From contig NC_052475.1 of the NCBI RefSeq assembly GCF_009730915.1, positions 25,853,016 to 25,917,015 on the forward strand: DNA of 64,000 bases, given 5' to 3'. Source of the DNA: Dioscorea cayenensis subsp. rotundata. Taxonomy: Eukaryota; Streptophyta; Magnoliopsida; Dioscoreales; Dioscoreaceae. Positions 27,773-40,258 of this stretch are shown here, piece after piece. The notes beneath the pieces are model-generated. The model had not been told where the DNA came from. It ran no database searches and saw only the letters and a list, made by a program, of their open reading frames with translations. Every line of letters starts with the position of its first letter. Positions within the stretch are counted from its first letter, which is position 1. Both the position numbers and the translations under genes were made by a program.

Positions 27773-28090
27773 TCAGCAATCATCAGGTACTTTGAGATTA
27801 CACTTCTCCGGCAGCTGCTTGGCGATGGCCGGGTCGATACCAAACACAGGCAGCCAAACAGAGTTCTTGTAAGAGCAGAGACAGGGAAGATCAGCGGCTG
27901 TGAGAGCTTGGCAACATTCTTGTGAAGGGTCTGGTGGAGGGGAACCAGTAACTGCCGGCTGGCATGAATCCAAGCCAGCCTTAGTCATGTTGCAAATCCC
28001 ATCATCAGCCATTACCACACTCACCAACAACACTAGCAACACCACTGCTGCAACCAACCTGCTCATGTAGTGGTAGTGGTAGTGGTCCAT
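27773..28090 (-). CDS. DIR1: DIR1-like lipid transfer protein
   Basis: Secreted or apoplastic lipid-binding protein of the DIR1 subgroup of nsLTPs, which carry the long-distance signal in systemic acquired resistance in Arabidopsis. One exon, 105 residues. A hydrophobic signal peptide (LVAAVVLLVLLVSVVMA) precedes the mature start DDGICN. The eight-cysteine pattern is complete: C, C, CC, CLC, C, C (ICNMTKAG, LDSCQPAV, ECCQAL, CLCSYKNS, KCNLKVPDDC). The block CLCSYKNSVWLPVFGIDP closely matches DIR1. An acidic mature N-terminus and a Pro-rich loop (SPPPDPSQ) are also DIR1-like. I chose Met at 28090 because the open frame upstream runs into the TATA box (minus strand, about 28232-28245); Met at 28066, after a His-Tyr repeat, is an alternative. 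Confidence 0.92.
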   Translation of the reverse strand: MDHYHYHYMSRLVAAVVLLVLLVSVVMADDGICNMTKAGLDSCQPAVTGSPPPDPSQECCQALTAADLPCLCSYKNSVWLPVFGIDPAIAKQLPEKCNLKVPDDC

Positions 28091-29162
28091 TGTTGTTGCA
28101 GAATCACACCAAGAAGGAGTAAAAATTAATGAGCTAATTAAAGAATAAGAAGGAGGAGAGGAAGAAGATGAATTGAGAGGCAAAGCAGAGCCTAAAAATG
28201 GTTGTCTGCCTCCTTCTCTCCTAACGTTCATTATATATAAAATTCAATGTAACAAACTGAGACAATGATTAATGACTCATAAGTCATAACAACCTCTCAA
28301 GCACTGTAACAAATACCTCTCATATGTTAATACAAGCCACTCGTTCAGTCTTCTCTCTAACAAACCGTTTCCTTGATTACATATTTGTTTGAACCGTTTC
28401 TAATAACATATATATTTTTTTTTTCAAACAACAATAATCATACTTGCTCATGCACCAATTATTGTGCAATGAGAGGAAAAAAAAAAGATAGTTGTTAGAT
28501 TAATGAAGGCTCTAAAGTACCATAACAATAAATGACAATAGAATTTCCATGACTTACCATGTTGTTTGGTCAAAACTATAATAGATTGGAAATCAAAGGA
28601 AGAGAGCTAAGCTAATGAATTATAAGGTTATTATTGGTTTTATTTATTTATTTATTTATTTATTTATTTTGGAATGTTGTGGAGCGTGAAGGATGAGGAA
28701 CCACTAGTTAGGAACCCGTGAATGAATGTGGGATCAATGTGTCACGGGTTGTCTTGGAAGAGAATTATTTTAGGCAATTCGGTGTTTTTAAAAAGGATTT
28801 TTTTTGTGGTTGTGTTCTCTTGTTGGGATGTTACGAGAATAAAGGAATTAATTTATGTGGGTTTTTGGAAATGATGATCAACATTTGCTGTAAAGCAGTG
28901 TTCGTATATATAATGTATATATAATGTAAAGCAGTGTTAGTATTAATCTTTTATAGAGCTTCTCAAGACGAGTGTTTGGAAAATTGGAAATGATGGTCAA
29001 CATTTGCTGTTAAAAAGAAAAATATATGATTGGGCAAAGAACGAGCCAGAAATTATAAATTTTATTTTTCATATCTATCAAATGGTTATGTAATTAATGA
29101 TAGTGTTTTAAGTTCAATTGGTAATATTTCCAAAAGAAATGAGTTGTTCTTTTATTCAAAAC

Positions 29163-29508
29163 AGATTAAGGGTTTAATTTTTTGAATAATCATCAAAGTT
29201 TAGTAAAAAGTTCAGAGTTCTTTCACTCGAGTTTGATTTGTTTAAAATAATCATCGAAGTTCTAATTATTTTCAACGTCAGCATCGAGACGATTACGAGA
29301 CACCGTTTAGCTGGCGTGTACTGCGGTTTTAAATGTTGATTGAACTTTTCACGGTGCTCACGCCGTCGAATGGTCGATAATCATTCGGGTGATTGGCGAT
29401 TTGAAAAATCATTCAAGTCGATGATTATTTGAAAACAAATCAAACTGAGTGAAGAACTGTAATTTTACCAAACTTTAGTGATTATTTAAAAAATTAAACC
29501 CAGATTAA
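29163..29508. mobile_element. MITE with about 90-bp TIRs
   Basis: Element 29170-29501 (332 bp). The left end GGGTTTAATTTTTTGAATAA is mirrored by the right end (reverse complement GGGTTTAATTTTTTAAATAA). The match continues through ATCATCAAAGTTTAGTAAAA and the GTTTGATTTGTTT block, for about 90 bases. Flanks carry AGATTAA on both sides (29163-29169 and 29502-29508). A 7-8 bp duplication suggests a hAT-type origin, but the superfamily is not certain. The GC-richer centre has no coding frame. Confidence 0.85.
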
Positions 29509-31329
29509 GTATAATTAATATTTTAAAATGTATTAATAATTAACAATTTATATGTATTATAATTTTTTCTTCTGGAAAAATTTGGATGAATTATAGTTTA
29601 TTGAAGGAAAAAAAAACTACAAATGCAAGACCAAAACCAAGACTCATTTGAGAAAATAACAAACAAACTAATTTAAAACACAAGAAAGAAACAAAGGCAT
29701 AAAACATAAACACAGAGAGGCGAGCCAATAGACGCCACTGCAACGGTTGCCATGACCTTCATCAGCACTGGATAGACTTTCAAAATCAGCTATGAGATGC
29801 TAGCAAAGCTAAGAATTTTTCTAATCAATGAGCCAGCTTCTTTAAATTTAGTTTTTTACCACTAGATCATCTGGAAATTCTTGATTAAATTTAAATTGAG
29901 GCAAAAAAATTTTAAAATAATACTTTAGAAAATTTCCATTTTAGCATTTTTTTTTACCAATTTCTCTATTAATAATGGATCATGTGTCATAATAATTTCT
30001 TTAATTTTATATTCGCATAATAAAAATATTCCCCTTCAATCATTGCATTGCACTGTGTTTGTGTTTTTTTTTTCATCTCCATTTGGATTTCTATGACATG
30101 TTTTTAGGCCAAATAACCGCTTGGTTAATTAACATCGAATTCTCAGCATAGAGTGTTCGTATTCTGCAAAAGAAGTAAATCTAAATCTCTTTTTACGCAA
30201 ATTGAAGGTACAAGTATTGATGTTTCATCATTTTTACTCGCACTAGATATAATTTGTATATAATGAAATAAAAATTAATATAAAAAATATAGATGACACC
30301 AAATATAAATTAAAAAAATCACAATAGCGTGAGTTTGGATTATCCCATCATTAATATCTTCTTAGCATTCAATCAATAATAATTATATCAAATTTGTGTT
30401 GAAAATTCTTTCTCCAAAATAAATTATAAGAACTAAATTCCAAGCTTAATACGTTATATTTCAAACTAAACATTATACCATTCATTCTACCCAGAAAAAA
30501 AAGAAATGAGCATAACACAAGTCATTGTGCAACATATTTATAAGTTGAGTACAACACTAACTCTGAGCCAACTCAATAAACACTACCGGATTTGATCCAT
30601 CTCAAATATTATATTTGTCCCACTGGCCTTTTCAGTCTGGGCTGGGCTGGGCCTTTTTGGATGAAGACGACCTAATTATTAAATAAATACCATTTATTTA
30701 TTATAGTTGTAACTCAACTAAACAAAAATATAATAATAAAAAACCTTTTTTATACCCATCTAACCACGGACACATATCACTTAAAACAGAATATTTACGT
30801 AGGTTTGAAACAAACCCAAAGTTTAGGTTTATTTCCTCTGTACATCCAACCATCTATTTCATAGTGGGAAAGTAGTTTTTTTAAAAAAAAATCAATTTGT
30901 CACTTGACATTTGGCTTATTAAAAAATTGATAGTGTAGGAACAACCCATTTGAAATTGTTGCACATCAATTAAAATATTTTGTAACCATCAAATATCTAC
31001 ATATCCTACCTACTTTAAGAACATTTCTTTTTTGATTTTTCTTAATAATTAATTATATTATTTATATATATATGGATAAAAATAGGTAAACTGCATTTGA
31101 TTATTTTATCTTCTTTTTATAAATAAAATATCTAAGTTCAAAAACTGATTAGTTTAAAAATTAAATATTAAATTAATAAAATGCTCTCTATTTGTAATTT
31201 AAGCTAAATTTAAGGGAGTTAATCATAAAAAAAAACCATTAATTTGTAGGTCTATCTTCACGATATCAATGTGACACCTTTCTCATCCATCCGTATCATC
31301 CATAAAGACTCTGGTTCCAATCCAACCAT

Positions 31330-31550
31330 CAAACACGCACCACGTGTCTTAAATCCCGAATCTGAATGCTCAACGTCTCCTTTTCTCCACCTATGTCACA
31401 GTTCCTCATTTGTCTCCAAACAGACTACAATGTCCCCTAGTCGAATTAAACCTCAATACGTGGCAGCTCATCATTGGCTTTTCTTTTTGAATTTGAAATG
31501 AACCTCGACGAGGAGAGCGAGTGGTACCGTGCCACGTAACACTCTAGAGT
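31330..31550. promoter_or_regulatory. Three ACGT-core sites upstream of the VOC gene
   Basis: CACCACGTGTC (about 31338), ATACGTGGCAG (about 31457) and GTGCCACGTAAC (about 31529) lie in a GC-richer patch 0.8-1 kb before the VOC gene. ABRE/G-box-like cores suggest bZIP control; this is inference. Confidence 0.4.
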
Positions 31551-32367
31551 CTAGCATTCGACAGGAAAGAGGAACAACTTAAACGGATAATTATTTATTT
31601 ATTTATTTGGATAAGAAACAAGGTTAGGCGGATAAGGTTACCGCACTTGGGACCACGCCTTAGGTGTTGCCAAAAACGCCCCTTCCGCCATGCCTCTCTC
31701 ACTTCACTGCAGTGGCTGGGTAGGTGGATGTTGATGGCCGTGACGAAAAGCTACTTGTATTTCCGCATTTACCCTTACTTTTTTTTTAAAACTACGAAGG
31801 TTAACCAGTTGTTGAAAGAATTTGCATTAATTAAATGGCTGTCTCCTCGGCTTCTGCGCACCCGTTGATCCTAGTGATAGAACTACCAATCAATGGTCCA
31901 GATTCGCTTGTACTCGGCTTTATTGTCTCCACTCAACGGTAAAATGAATTGGAAATTACTCATTTACCCATATTTGAAACTGTAAAATATGATATTTTCC
32001 AAACGAGTTCAACATTGAAAAGAAGAAATATTATAATAATTTAAAGAATTTATTTTTAAAGTAATAACAACTTCAAAATTTTTAACATCTAGTGAAATTT
32101 TTTTTCTTTTCTTTTTCTATTAAAAATACATAATAATAATAATAATAATAAATGAACCGGTTGAATTGACAGTGGCATTATCGTGAATTACGAGGAAAGC
32201 ATGGGCATCAAAGATTAATGCCGGGTAGTGGAACGGTTGCAAGGGCTTCGAACCTCTAAATCTCTATAAATACCCCCTCCTTCCAAGACCTCACTGTCTT
32301 CTAGCCTTTCTCTTTTTTTCTCTCGCTCAGTTGTTTTCAGGGTTTCGTCGCTTCGATTAGGTCAGTG

Positions 32368-32935
32368 ATGGCGCTGGAGATCGAGCAGCAGAATGGGGGA
32401 GCGAGCTTCGCTGCATTGAAGCCTCAGCTGATGCTGCCGGCGGGGAAGGCTGACGAGGCGGTTCAGTTCTACAAGACGGCTTTCGGTGCTGAGGAGCTGA
32501 AGCGTGTTTCCCACCCTAAGCGTAAGGCTGACCAGGAGCTTCCGCTGATCTTATGCGCTGAGCTCAAGATCGGTTCCGCTTCCCTTCTCGTCTGTGATCA
32601 GACCGATGATTCCTCCTGCGCTGCGTAAGGCCCAATCTATATCTCTGATTTGCGGTTTTAGTATGCCCTTTTTCATGAGATTTTATTTTTTTTGTGGGTG
32701 TTTGTGATTGCGGAACAGTGGGAACGATAGCGGGAGCGGGATCGTGTTCAGGCTGGAGACATTGGACGTTGAGGGGGCTTTGGAGAAGGCCGTGAAGGCG
32801 GGGGCGGCGAAGGAAGGCGAGATCGTGGAGGACGACGGCGCTTGCTGCGGCGGTGTCGTCGGCAAGGTGAAGGATCCCTTCGGCGTCGCATGGATCATCG
32901 CCTCAGCTTCTAAGGCCGCTGACGTGGAAGCGTAG
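32368..32935 (+). CDS. VOC/glyoxalase-fold protein (At5g48480-like)
   Basis: Two exons, 32368-32624 and 32719-32935, joined in phase 2 through a split Ala codon; 157 residues. It opens with ALKPQLMLPAGKADEAVQFY and YKTAFGAEEL, the typical first beta-alpha unit of the vicinal oxygen chelate fold, followed by the second half with VFRLETLDVEGALEKAVKAG and KVKDPFGVAWIIAS. This is the layout of the small plant protein annotated as At5g48480, whose reaction is not established. The usual glyoxalase I metal ligands are not evident, so I do not call it lactoylglutathione lyase. The coding part is GC-rich compared with its surroundings. ATG 32368 follows a TATA box by about 100 bases. Confidence 0.88.
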
Positions 32936-35333
32936 ACGTCATCCGATCTATCTGACAAGTGTTTTGAACGGCTCTGATTCTTCGATCTAGCTCTCCACTT
33001 TTAGTACTAGCACTAGTTTCTTTCTAGTTTTAATGGTAGTTTTTCTATGTTTTTTGGTAACAAAAATTGTTGAAAAAGAACCTCGTGAACCGGTGAACTG
33101 GTGAATAGGGTATCTATGGGTCTGACCCACAGATGCCGGTTCAACTCTAATCCTTTACTTGTTAACCATGTACTTACTATTTCGCAGGCCGGGTTTCATC
33201 CAGGCCGTTTGTTTTCTGCTACTCTTATTTGAACCGTTGATATCTCACATGGCTCATTTATGGACTGCGTTGCTTTCTGCGCTCTTTTTCCTCTTTGGTG
33301 GGAAATGCAGTACAACGACTTTATTAAATATTTTATTTTATTTTTTCTTTTCTTTTCTTTTTTTAAATTTTTTTGGTAATTATTGAGTAAAATCTTTTAT
33401 TTTATTCGGAAATAAATGGTAAATGTTGGTGTTGGGGTTGGGGGTGGAATACTTGGGAGGTGGCGGATCAAAATGAATCTTTTTGACCAGGCCTGTGGTC
33501 CGAGGATTGTGTTAGCTTAATTAATGCTTTCTTCTTTGGACATAGGATAATTTTGTTTAAGCATTTGTCTCTGCTTTTTTGTGCAGTGTGTTCGGCTGAG
33601 TTTCTGCCGGATTTTGTTAGTGCTTGGGGTCCATTTTGTTTGAGTTACTGTTTTATACTCCCTTCCGTTTTTTTTAAGTTGTAATATTTTAGAGTTCTTT
33701 TATGTTATTTGTTTTATTTATGACATTAGAAATTATGCAGAATTAAATAATTTTTTTAAATTTATCTTTTAAAGTTAATATATTTATATAATTTTTTTTA
33801 ATAAATATTAAATTATATTTTTTATTAGTAAAATTTTAAATAAAAATAATTTTAGAAAATAATGTATTTTTTTTTTATAAAATATAGATAATTAACTAAT
33901 TTTTAATCATTTTTTTAATCGGTGTGAATTAGTTAAATGTGACAACTATTGAAATGATAATTTACATCTCATGGTATATATTATTTATTAATATGTTTAT
34001 TTGTGTAGGGTAAATGTTGAATTTTGAATATAATTTAGCTCATTGGTACTGGCAGAATTCCTGTTAATGGTTAAAAACTTGAAAGACAGGAGAAACAATA
34101 ATGCATAGAAATCAGATAACTAGGGTTTTTTAAGGGGATATTTTCTTATAACTGTTTAAATTATCTTTTTGGTACCTCTAGAAGTACTTTTCACTTTGGT
34201 TCTTTAATTTTTTTTCATGCCCTTTGTATTCCTTTATGTTTTATGTTTTTGGATTTGAAAAATTAGATCCTCTTAGTGACGTTGAACTGGGTGTTAAATA
34301 GTTGTAGATGTGGCATAATCTTAATTACAAAAATTTGAAAACAAATAAAAAAAATAATATTTCTTACCGTATTCTAATCCAATAATAGGATTCAACCTCA
34401 ATCTTAAAGCTATCCCTAATCTTTGAAATTCTTAACTCATCAAATTTCCCTTTATCTTGTCCCCTTACATCTTTCATCTCTCGTCGGTGAAGTGCTACAG
34501 CCGAGACCCCACCACCGTTAGCTAACTTTTCATTAATCCTTTCAAAAAGCAACCATCAAATCCAATAATCCTCCTATATAGCAATAAAGCTTTCTTGATT
34601 ATTGTGAGGTAGACATTTTTTGAAAAATTGGTAATACCTCTTGATTTTGAAAAATTAATGATTTGTTCTGCATGCGGTTCAACTCTACAAAGGTTGTGCA
34701 ATTATTAAAAAAAGTCTTCCTTTTCATAGCAAGGGATCTTAATATGGGGGTGCAGTCTTGACCCTAGAGCTTCACCACCATCAAGAGGTGGGAGATGTTG
34801 GGGCATTAGATGAAGAGGAATTAATTAGATTAAAGATGATTTTAGACTTGAAATTTGAATCTTAATTATTGGAATAGAACATAATAAAAAAACATATTTT
34901 TTTAAATAAATATTTTAATTAAGAATATGCCCCATATGCAAACTATGAAAGGGCGAGTTCAATGACCATCACCTAGAAGATTTAATTTTACAAATCCGAA
35001 AAATAAAGGGACACAAAGGCCTAAGAAAACAATGGTACTAAAGAGAAGGAAATTGTACGTTTTTGAGTTACGAAAAGGGTAATTAAACCTTTCTCATCCT
35101 CTATTATTCTCTTTTGATTGATGTTTTACATAGGTACTAGCAATAAGTAGATGAAAGATGCTTTATTCCTTATGATTATTTTTAGGTGACATAATACTAA
35201 TAGATTAGAAACAAGTGAAGGAGCACAATTCTGTCCCTCATGGTCTTACATGTGTTAAAGTCATCAAAGTTTAGAGTTCATACATTTACTCTCTAGCGCA
35301 TTGATGTTTGTCTAGTTGTTCTCGTAAGTTGTA
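32936..35333. other. Intergenic, no gene seen
   Basis: 3' UTR of the VOC gene, then AT-rich DNA. A sequence at about 33656 (TACTCCCTTCCG) looks like the left end of a Stowaway MITE, but I found no matching right end. Confidence 0.5.
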
Positions 35334-35602
35334 CTTCCTCTGTTCTTTTTTATCTTTTATAAATAATCGAATTTCATATATTAAAAAAATTAGTTATTTC
35401 ACATAATTTAATAAAAAATTAGTATTATTCTTAAAATTACCCCTAATTATATGTTCATATTTATTTTTCATATTAAATTTCAAAAAAAGAATTGAATAGA
35501 GTGTTAGGGTAATTTTGAGAAAAAATAATAAATCCTGATGTTTAAAAATGACAGATAAAAAAGAACATAGATTTATGATAGATAAAAGGAACGGAGGGAG
35601 TA
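35332..35602. mobile_element. Stowaway-type MITE
   Basis: Element 35334-35600 (267 bp) starts CTTCCTCTGTTC and ends GGAACGGAGGGAG, the inverted Stowaway terminus (CTCCCTCCGTTC), with TA on both sides (35332-35333 and 35601-35602). A second nested copy of the GTTCTTTTTTATC arm is seen inside the right end. Tc1/mariner-type non-autonomous element. Confidence 0.88.
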
Positions 35603-36349
35603 CAATGGTATGTTTATTTGGAGAGTATTTTTTATATTATCATTCTATTATTTTTTTAGTGAAAATCTGCCAAAAACCCTCTAAGTCTCAGAAATCGCTA
35701 AAAACACCCTCGCTATTTTCTGAATCCCTAAAAACCCCCTCCTTTTAAACACTATGTTTTTCAAACCCCAAAGCCCTCAGAACGGATGTGACGGAGTGAG
35801 TTTCAAATTTTATGGATGAAAATGCCTCAGATGGGAAGTCGTGGGCTGCAGCCCATCTCTGGGCGGTCTGAGAGGAAGTGGGGCTCGTGAGGGTAACCCC
35901 AAGAGACGAATTTATTGGAGTCGCTTTACTTTGCTTTTTTTCTCAACTCGCCTTTAGCTTTTCCATTTCCAAAGTCGCTCCTCGAGTTGTCTCTACCGCG
36001 AAGTCTCTCAGAATTGGCATTTCATCGCCTTTTCCCTTTCCACCCAGATCTCGAATCGAGAAGTCCCCCTGCGAACTAGTCGGCATTTCATCGACTTTGC
36101 AATCTAAGGTATCGAGTATGGTTTTATGTTAACTGCTCATACTAAAAGAAAGATTTTTCGGTTTTTGTCTGGCTCCTGTTTTTGTTGAAAGATATCGAGT
36201 CTCCAGGAGATTTCTGCTAGGGTTTTGTTTTTGTTTTTCGATTTTCGTACGTATACACCATCGAAATAGTTTTTCGATTGTTATGATTTCGTGTAATATT
36301 TATAATGTACATTTCCCCTTTCATTCGATATGGTTGCAGCTTTTATAAA

Positions 36350-39300
36350 TGAGGTCGACGCTTAAGAAAATAAGATGTTACGCTTTAAAATTTGTCATGC
36401 TCTGCTTAAGTATTCCCGCTCGCTTAAGAAAATGGGTCTCGCTTTAACATTTCATATCTCTCAGATAATAACTCGAGCGGTTACTCGCTTTAAAACCTTA
36501 TATTTCCGCTTAAACTTTTTTGTCAACATCGCATGTCGAATGTGTTGTAATTGTCGCAGCTTGTGATTACGGCGGTCGAACCCTAGTTAACGGGCGTACG
36601 CTTATTCGACACCGGCCATGAGAGACCTTAGTTAATCTGAAAGATAATACTGACCCCCCAAGACCGGGAGATTATTCGAATGACACCGCTTGCGCTGCTC
36701 ATCGAAAGTCGAAGTTATATACCAAGAGAGGGCCTTTCTTGATTCTTCTTTTGAAAAGACGTACGTACGGTCGCACCAATAAATTCAGGATCGGGAAAAG
36801 CCTCGCCGAGCTTCAGCCCTCGTGGACGCGACACTCGCTCTTGGTCCGCGGTATGCATGGCGACGCAATCGTGTTTTAGAAGAAGAAAAACCCGCTCAGC
36901 GCTCGAAGGCGGTATTTATCAAAAACCCACGAGAGACACGCAGGACTCCATCAAGAGCATTCTCAGAGCAACTTGTTCGATAGAAGGGTAAGAAGATAAT
37001 TTTTTTCAAACTCACGACGACGCATTCCTGGGTACAATCCTCTTCCCAAATACATCATGCTCGGTTCCGAATCGATCGCTGATTACGCCGACGATCTACT
37101 AGCCACGGGGCGATACGCATGGGCGCAGCGACGCAGTAAGTGGCTTATGGAGGATATTCCTGCAAGTACGCCCGAGTGCAAGATAAACGCTAGCGGAAGA
37201 AGCACTCAACACAGTGGTACATTAAGGGGTCGCTTTGGCCGCGCTTTAACGTCCCTGGGTTTTACGAGTCGACCGGAACGGGGAAGAAAGTCCGCTTTGG
37301 TAAGGTCCCAAGGATCGCTGTATATGCGAAAGTACTCATCGGAAGTAAGTTACGGCTACCGCAGCATGCACGCTCCTTACCTCGCGATTAAGATATGTTA
37401 CCTCGGGATACTTAAGGAGGGAGCAGGCCGTCCACGACAAAAAGGTGCGTCATAGCGGGTTAAGATTTGCGATCAAGAACGTGGTCTCTGTATATCTCAA
37501 TGTCAATTTTGTTTTCGAATGTAAACCTGGACATTCAATTCATTGTTTTCGCTTCTGAACAATACGACTAGTATATCTCAATGTAAATTTTGTTTGCTTT
37601 TCAATCGTAAGGCAGTGTTAAATTCCATCTCGGGCCATTTCATTGTTTAATTTACGTCTGTAATTGTGTACATTTCCGCTTAATTGTTTAAATATATCAT
37701 ATATCGCTTTTAAACATCAGCTTGAAATATTTCAAATTACAACAGTATCCGCTTAAAAATAATAAACGTCTCTGCTTTAAATACATTCAATTCGTCAGAA
37801 GAGTAAGAGTTTAAATATGGAAAGTCGACTCATCAATACACAATGTTTCCTCGTCATCGGCTTACTATTTACAATGCCTAGTCGGCTACGATGGGCGCCA
37901 TCATGAAAGATCGCTCGATCGTGATCGATCCACGGCAAGCCGCTACAACGTAACTCATGCGACATCAAACGCTCACGACTGATCCTCTTTTCGCTCCAGG
38001 GCCGCCCTAGTCGCCTTCGCACAAAGTGCCGCAAACGAAAGCTCACGATTTCGGGTCCTGTTAAACCTACGCCACCACCGTGATGCGCGACGGGTTGATT
38101 GTCTTGATTATGAAAAGTATTTTTGTTATACTCTTTCGATGCACGGCGCTTGAACGACAACCATCTACAGCCAAGATTCCACAACAATCCGATGCTTTTT
38201 CGCTCTTTATGCGACTTTGAAGTCAAAATTCCTTTTCGATCAGCACTGATTTCGAGCACATCCTCGAAATGTTCGACACTCACAAAACGTCTGTCCAATA
38301 TCCATGACAAGACTTCTGTAACGATCCGACGAGGAAGGAAGACATCCCACACCGCCGTGGTCACCACATGGGACGAATCTGAGCACTCGCAGTAATCAAT
38401 TCCCCCGCCAACACTTCACCAAATAAAAAGATCAATACGTTAAGTTTGAGAATATAATGTTTGACTGATAATGACAATATTTAAACGTTAAATTAAATAC
38501 TTAGCCAGCTAACTAATAACGTAAACGACTAGTACAAGACGTTAACTCAGTGACTTTTGACATATTTAAACAATAAACGACCCCTGCACAACCGGAACAA
38601 TTAAAAAGAGAAGGAACTTATAACGCAGTAAAACTCGCTTTCATTAGAATTCGGCAATGACACATTTTTCTCGCCCCGACGACAAGATCAACTACAGAGA
38701 CATTCGAAGATGGAGCTGACGCGACCATCCACCGGAAGTCAACATCGCTTTTCATCGGGCAAACCGCTCTATATCCATCCGTGTGATGAACTTAACCTCG
38801 ACTGGAGATACTTGAGACCCCTATCGCCACATATCTCAGTTTAACACCAACTCCCAAGAAGTCTCGAGCCATGAACATTAGCACTCTTCCCTCCCCGTCA
38901 ATCTAGCAATACCACAAAACTCTCCATAATATATCGTCGGAAAAGCAAATCGACAAACCAAAACTGAAATGAAGAACAAAAATAAGCCGAAGAAGAAGAA
39001 TAAGGAGAAGAATATGTAAACAACAAACAGCAGTTAGATAGGCAAACACAAAAAGTGCATATATATCACTGTCGCGATGAAGACAAAAAAGTGCATAGAG
39101 GTTAGACTAGACGTGATGTGATTGGGCGGTGTTTTTCTCTCCATCCCAAGGGCAAAAAAGAAAAAATATATGCTAATCGTCACGATGAAGACGATTGTCA
39201 TCGCTCGACATGAGTATCTGCTTAAACGCTGCTTTTTATGTTTAAACGGATACATATAGTGTTTAACATAACGATTCATCGGGTTTAAATAAAGTCTATA

Positions 39301-39600
39301 TCATGTAAAATAATACGTAAAACGTTTAAATATAGCTGACTTAACCGCTTTAAAATATATGTTATTATTTAAATCAATGCTTTCAACGACATCGCGTCAA
39401 GATGGTACTCTCCGGGTCACTGCTTAAAACATATTTACGTATTTTCTTAAACACCGTTGTCATTGTTTAAAGAGTAACTTGAGTATTGTTTAACTTTTTT
39501 CTATTGTTTACAACGACGCTCTTTTGTTTCCCACATTGTTTTTAATAGGTCTCTCGCTTAAATTTCGTAAGTTCACATTCAAATAAAACATCTCGTTTAC
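36350..39600. repeat. Dispersed TTTAAA(C)-core motif copies
   Basis: Words of the type CGCTTTAAA, TGCTTAAAC and TTGTTTAAA recur more than twenty times inside the 35.7-41.3 kb island, in groups near 36.37-36.52, 37.65-37.81 and 39.23-39.56 kb, often about 20-35 bases apart, with fewer near 39.9 and 40.6 kb. They are between the more code-like stretches. Confidence 0.5.
38060..38395 (-). pseudogene. MuDR-type transposase N-terminal remnant
   Basis: Read on the minus strand, a frame with RRFVSVEHFEDVLEIS matches the FxSxEEFxxAL pattern at the start of the plant MuDR DNA-binding domain. After a frame change come FDFKVA and then GCRW, close to the CxxxGCxWxxxA pattern that ends this domain. The spacing fits the family. 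Frameshifts break the reading frame, so it is a relic. Confidence 0.5.
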
Positions 39601-40198
39601 AACATTTACAAAACATTTTACAACATTTACAATATTTACAACGCCCTCCTGACTGACACTCACGACTCAACCCTCGTGATAATCGAAAACAAGTGTACGT
39701 ACATTCGAACGCTCACGGCTGCATAATACGCGATCAACTCGAACTCGCACAACGCATAACATTAAAAAAGGTTAAACAAACACATTCATGAAAAACGACT
39801 ATTAATCAATGTGTCATGGTCGGACTTGAGCTAAGATACCTGATAGTTAAACACGTAATCGTAATAGTCAGTACATCGACGTAATGTTCTTAAACGATGA
39901 ACAAAAAGTCTCAAGTGATAAATATCAATCCGACCTTAAAGGATGTTTTCCCTCGATCTCCCTCCTCTGAGAATCCTCCGCAATCACGCTAATACATGAA
40001 AACTCTTTTCTTACCCAAGTCGAAAAGCTCGCTAATTGCTCGCCTGCCATCCATCTACGGAGAATCCTCTCGATTCGTGCAATTATGCAGCATTTTCGGC
40101 TGAGTGAAAAGATAGTTTAACTTTTGCTGACATTACCGATCGATTCTCAAGATAAGGAAGGAGGTTCACAAACATCCTTTCAGATAGAGTGGTTAGTC

Positions 40199-40258
40199 CA
40201 CTGGGAAGAGGAGGAAGAGGAGGAGGGGAGGAGGAGGAGGATGAGGACGACGAGGAGT
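40199..40258 (-). repeat. Purine-rich run (poly-Ser frame on minus strand)
   Basis: GAGGAGGAAGAGG-type run. On the minus strand it lies in a 75-codon frame with a Ser run followed by PPPLPPLPSG, possibly the N-terminus of the element's old protein. No homology seen. Confidence 0.45.

Larger units (their letters stand above)
28091..32367. other. DIR1 promoter, AT-rich spacer, VOC promoter
   Basis: 28091-28245 is the leader and TATA region of the DIR1-like gene. 28250-31250 is AT-rich with a (TTTA)n run (about 28637-28668), a partial direct repeat sharing AACATTTGCTGT at about 28880 and 28999, and a MITE at 29170-29501. 31270-31560 is GC-richer with three ACGT sites. A TATA box (TATAAATA, 32265-32272) lies about 100 bases before the VOC gene ATG. 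Confidence 0.55.

Noticed and set aside
33655-33960. Second Stowaway element
   Set aside because: Left end TACTCCCTTCCG seen, but no matching right end or TA pair; may be a truncated copy.
37057-37455. 132-codon plus-strand open frame in the transposon island
   Set aside because: Contains CpG-rich sequence but no recognisable domain, and neighbouring frames hold equally code-like pieces; treated as part of the degraded element.
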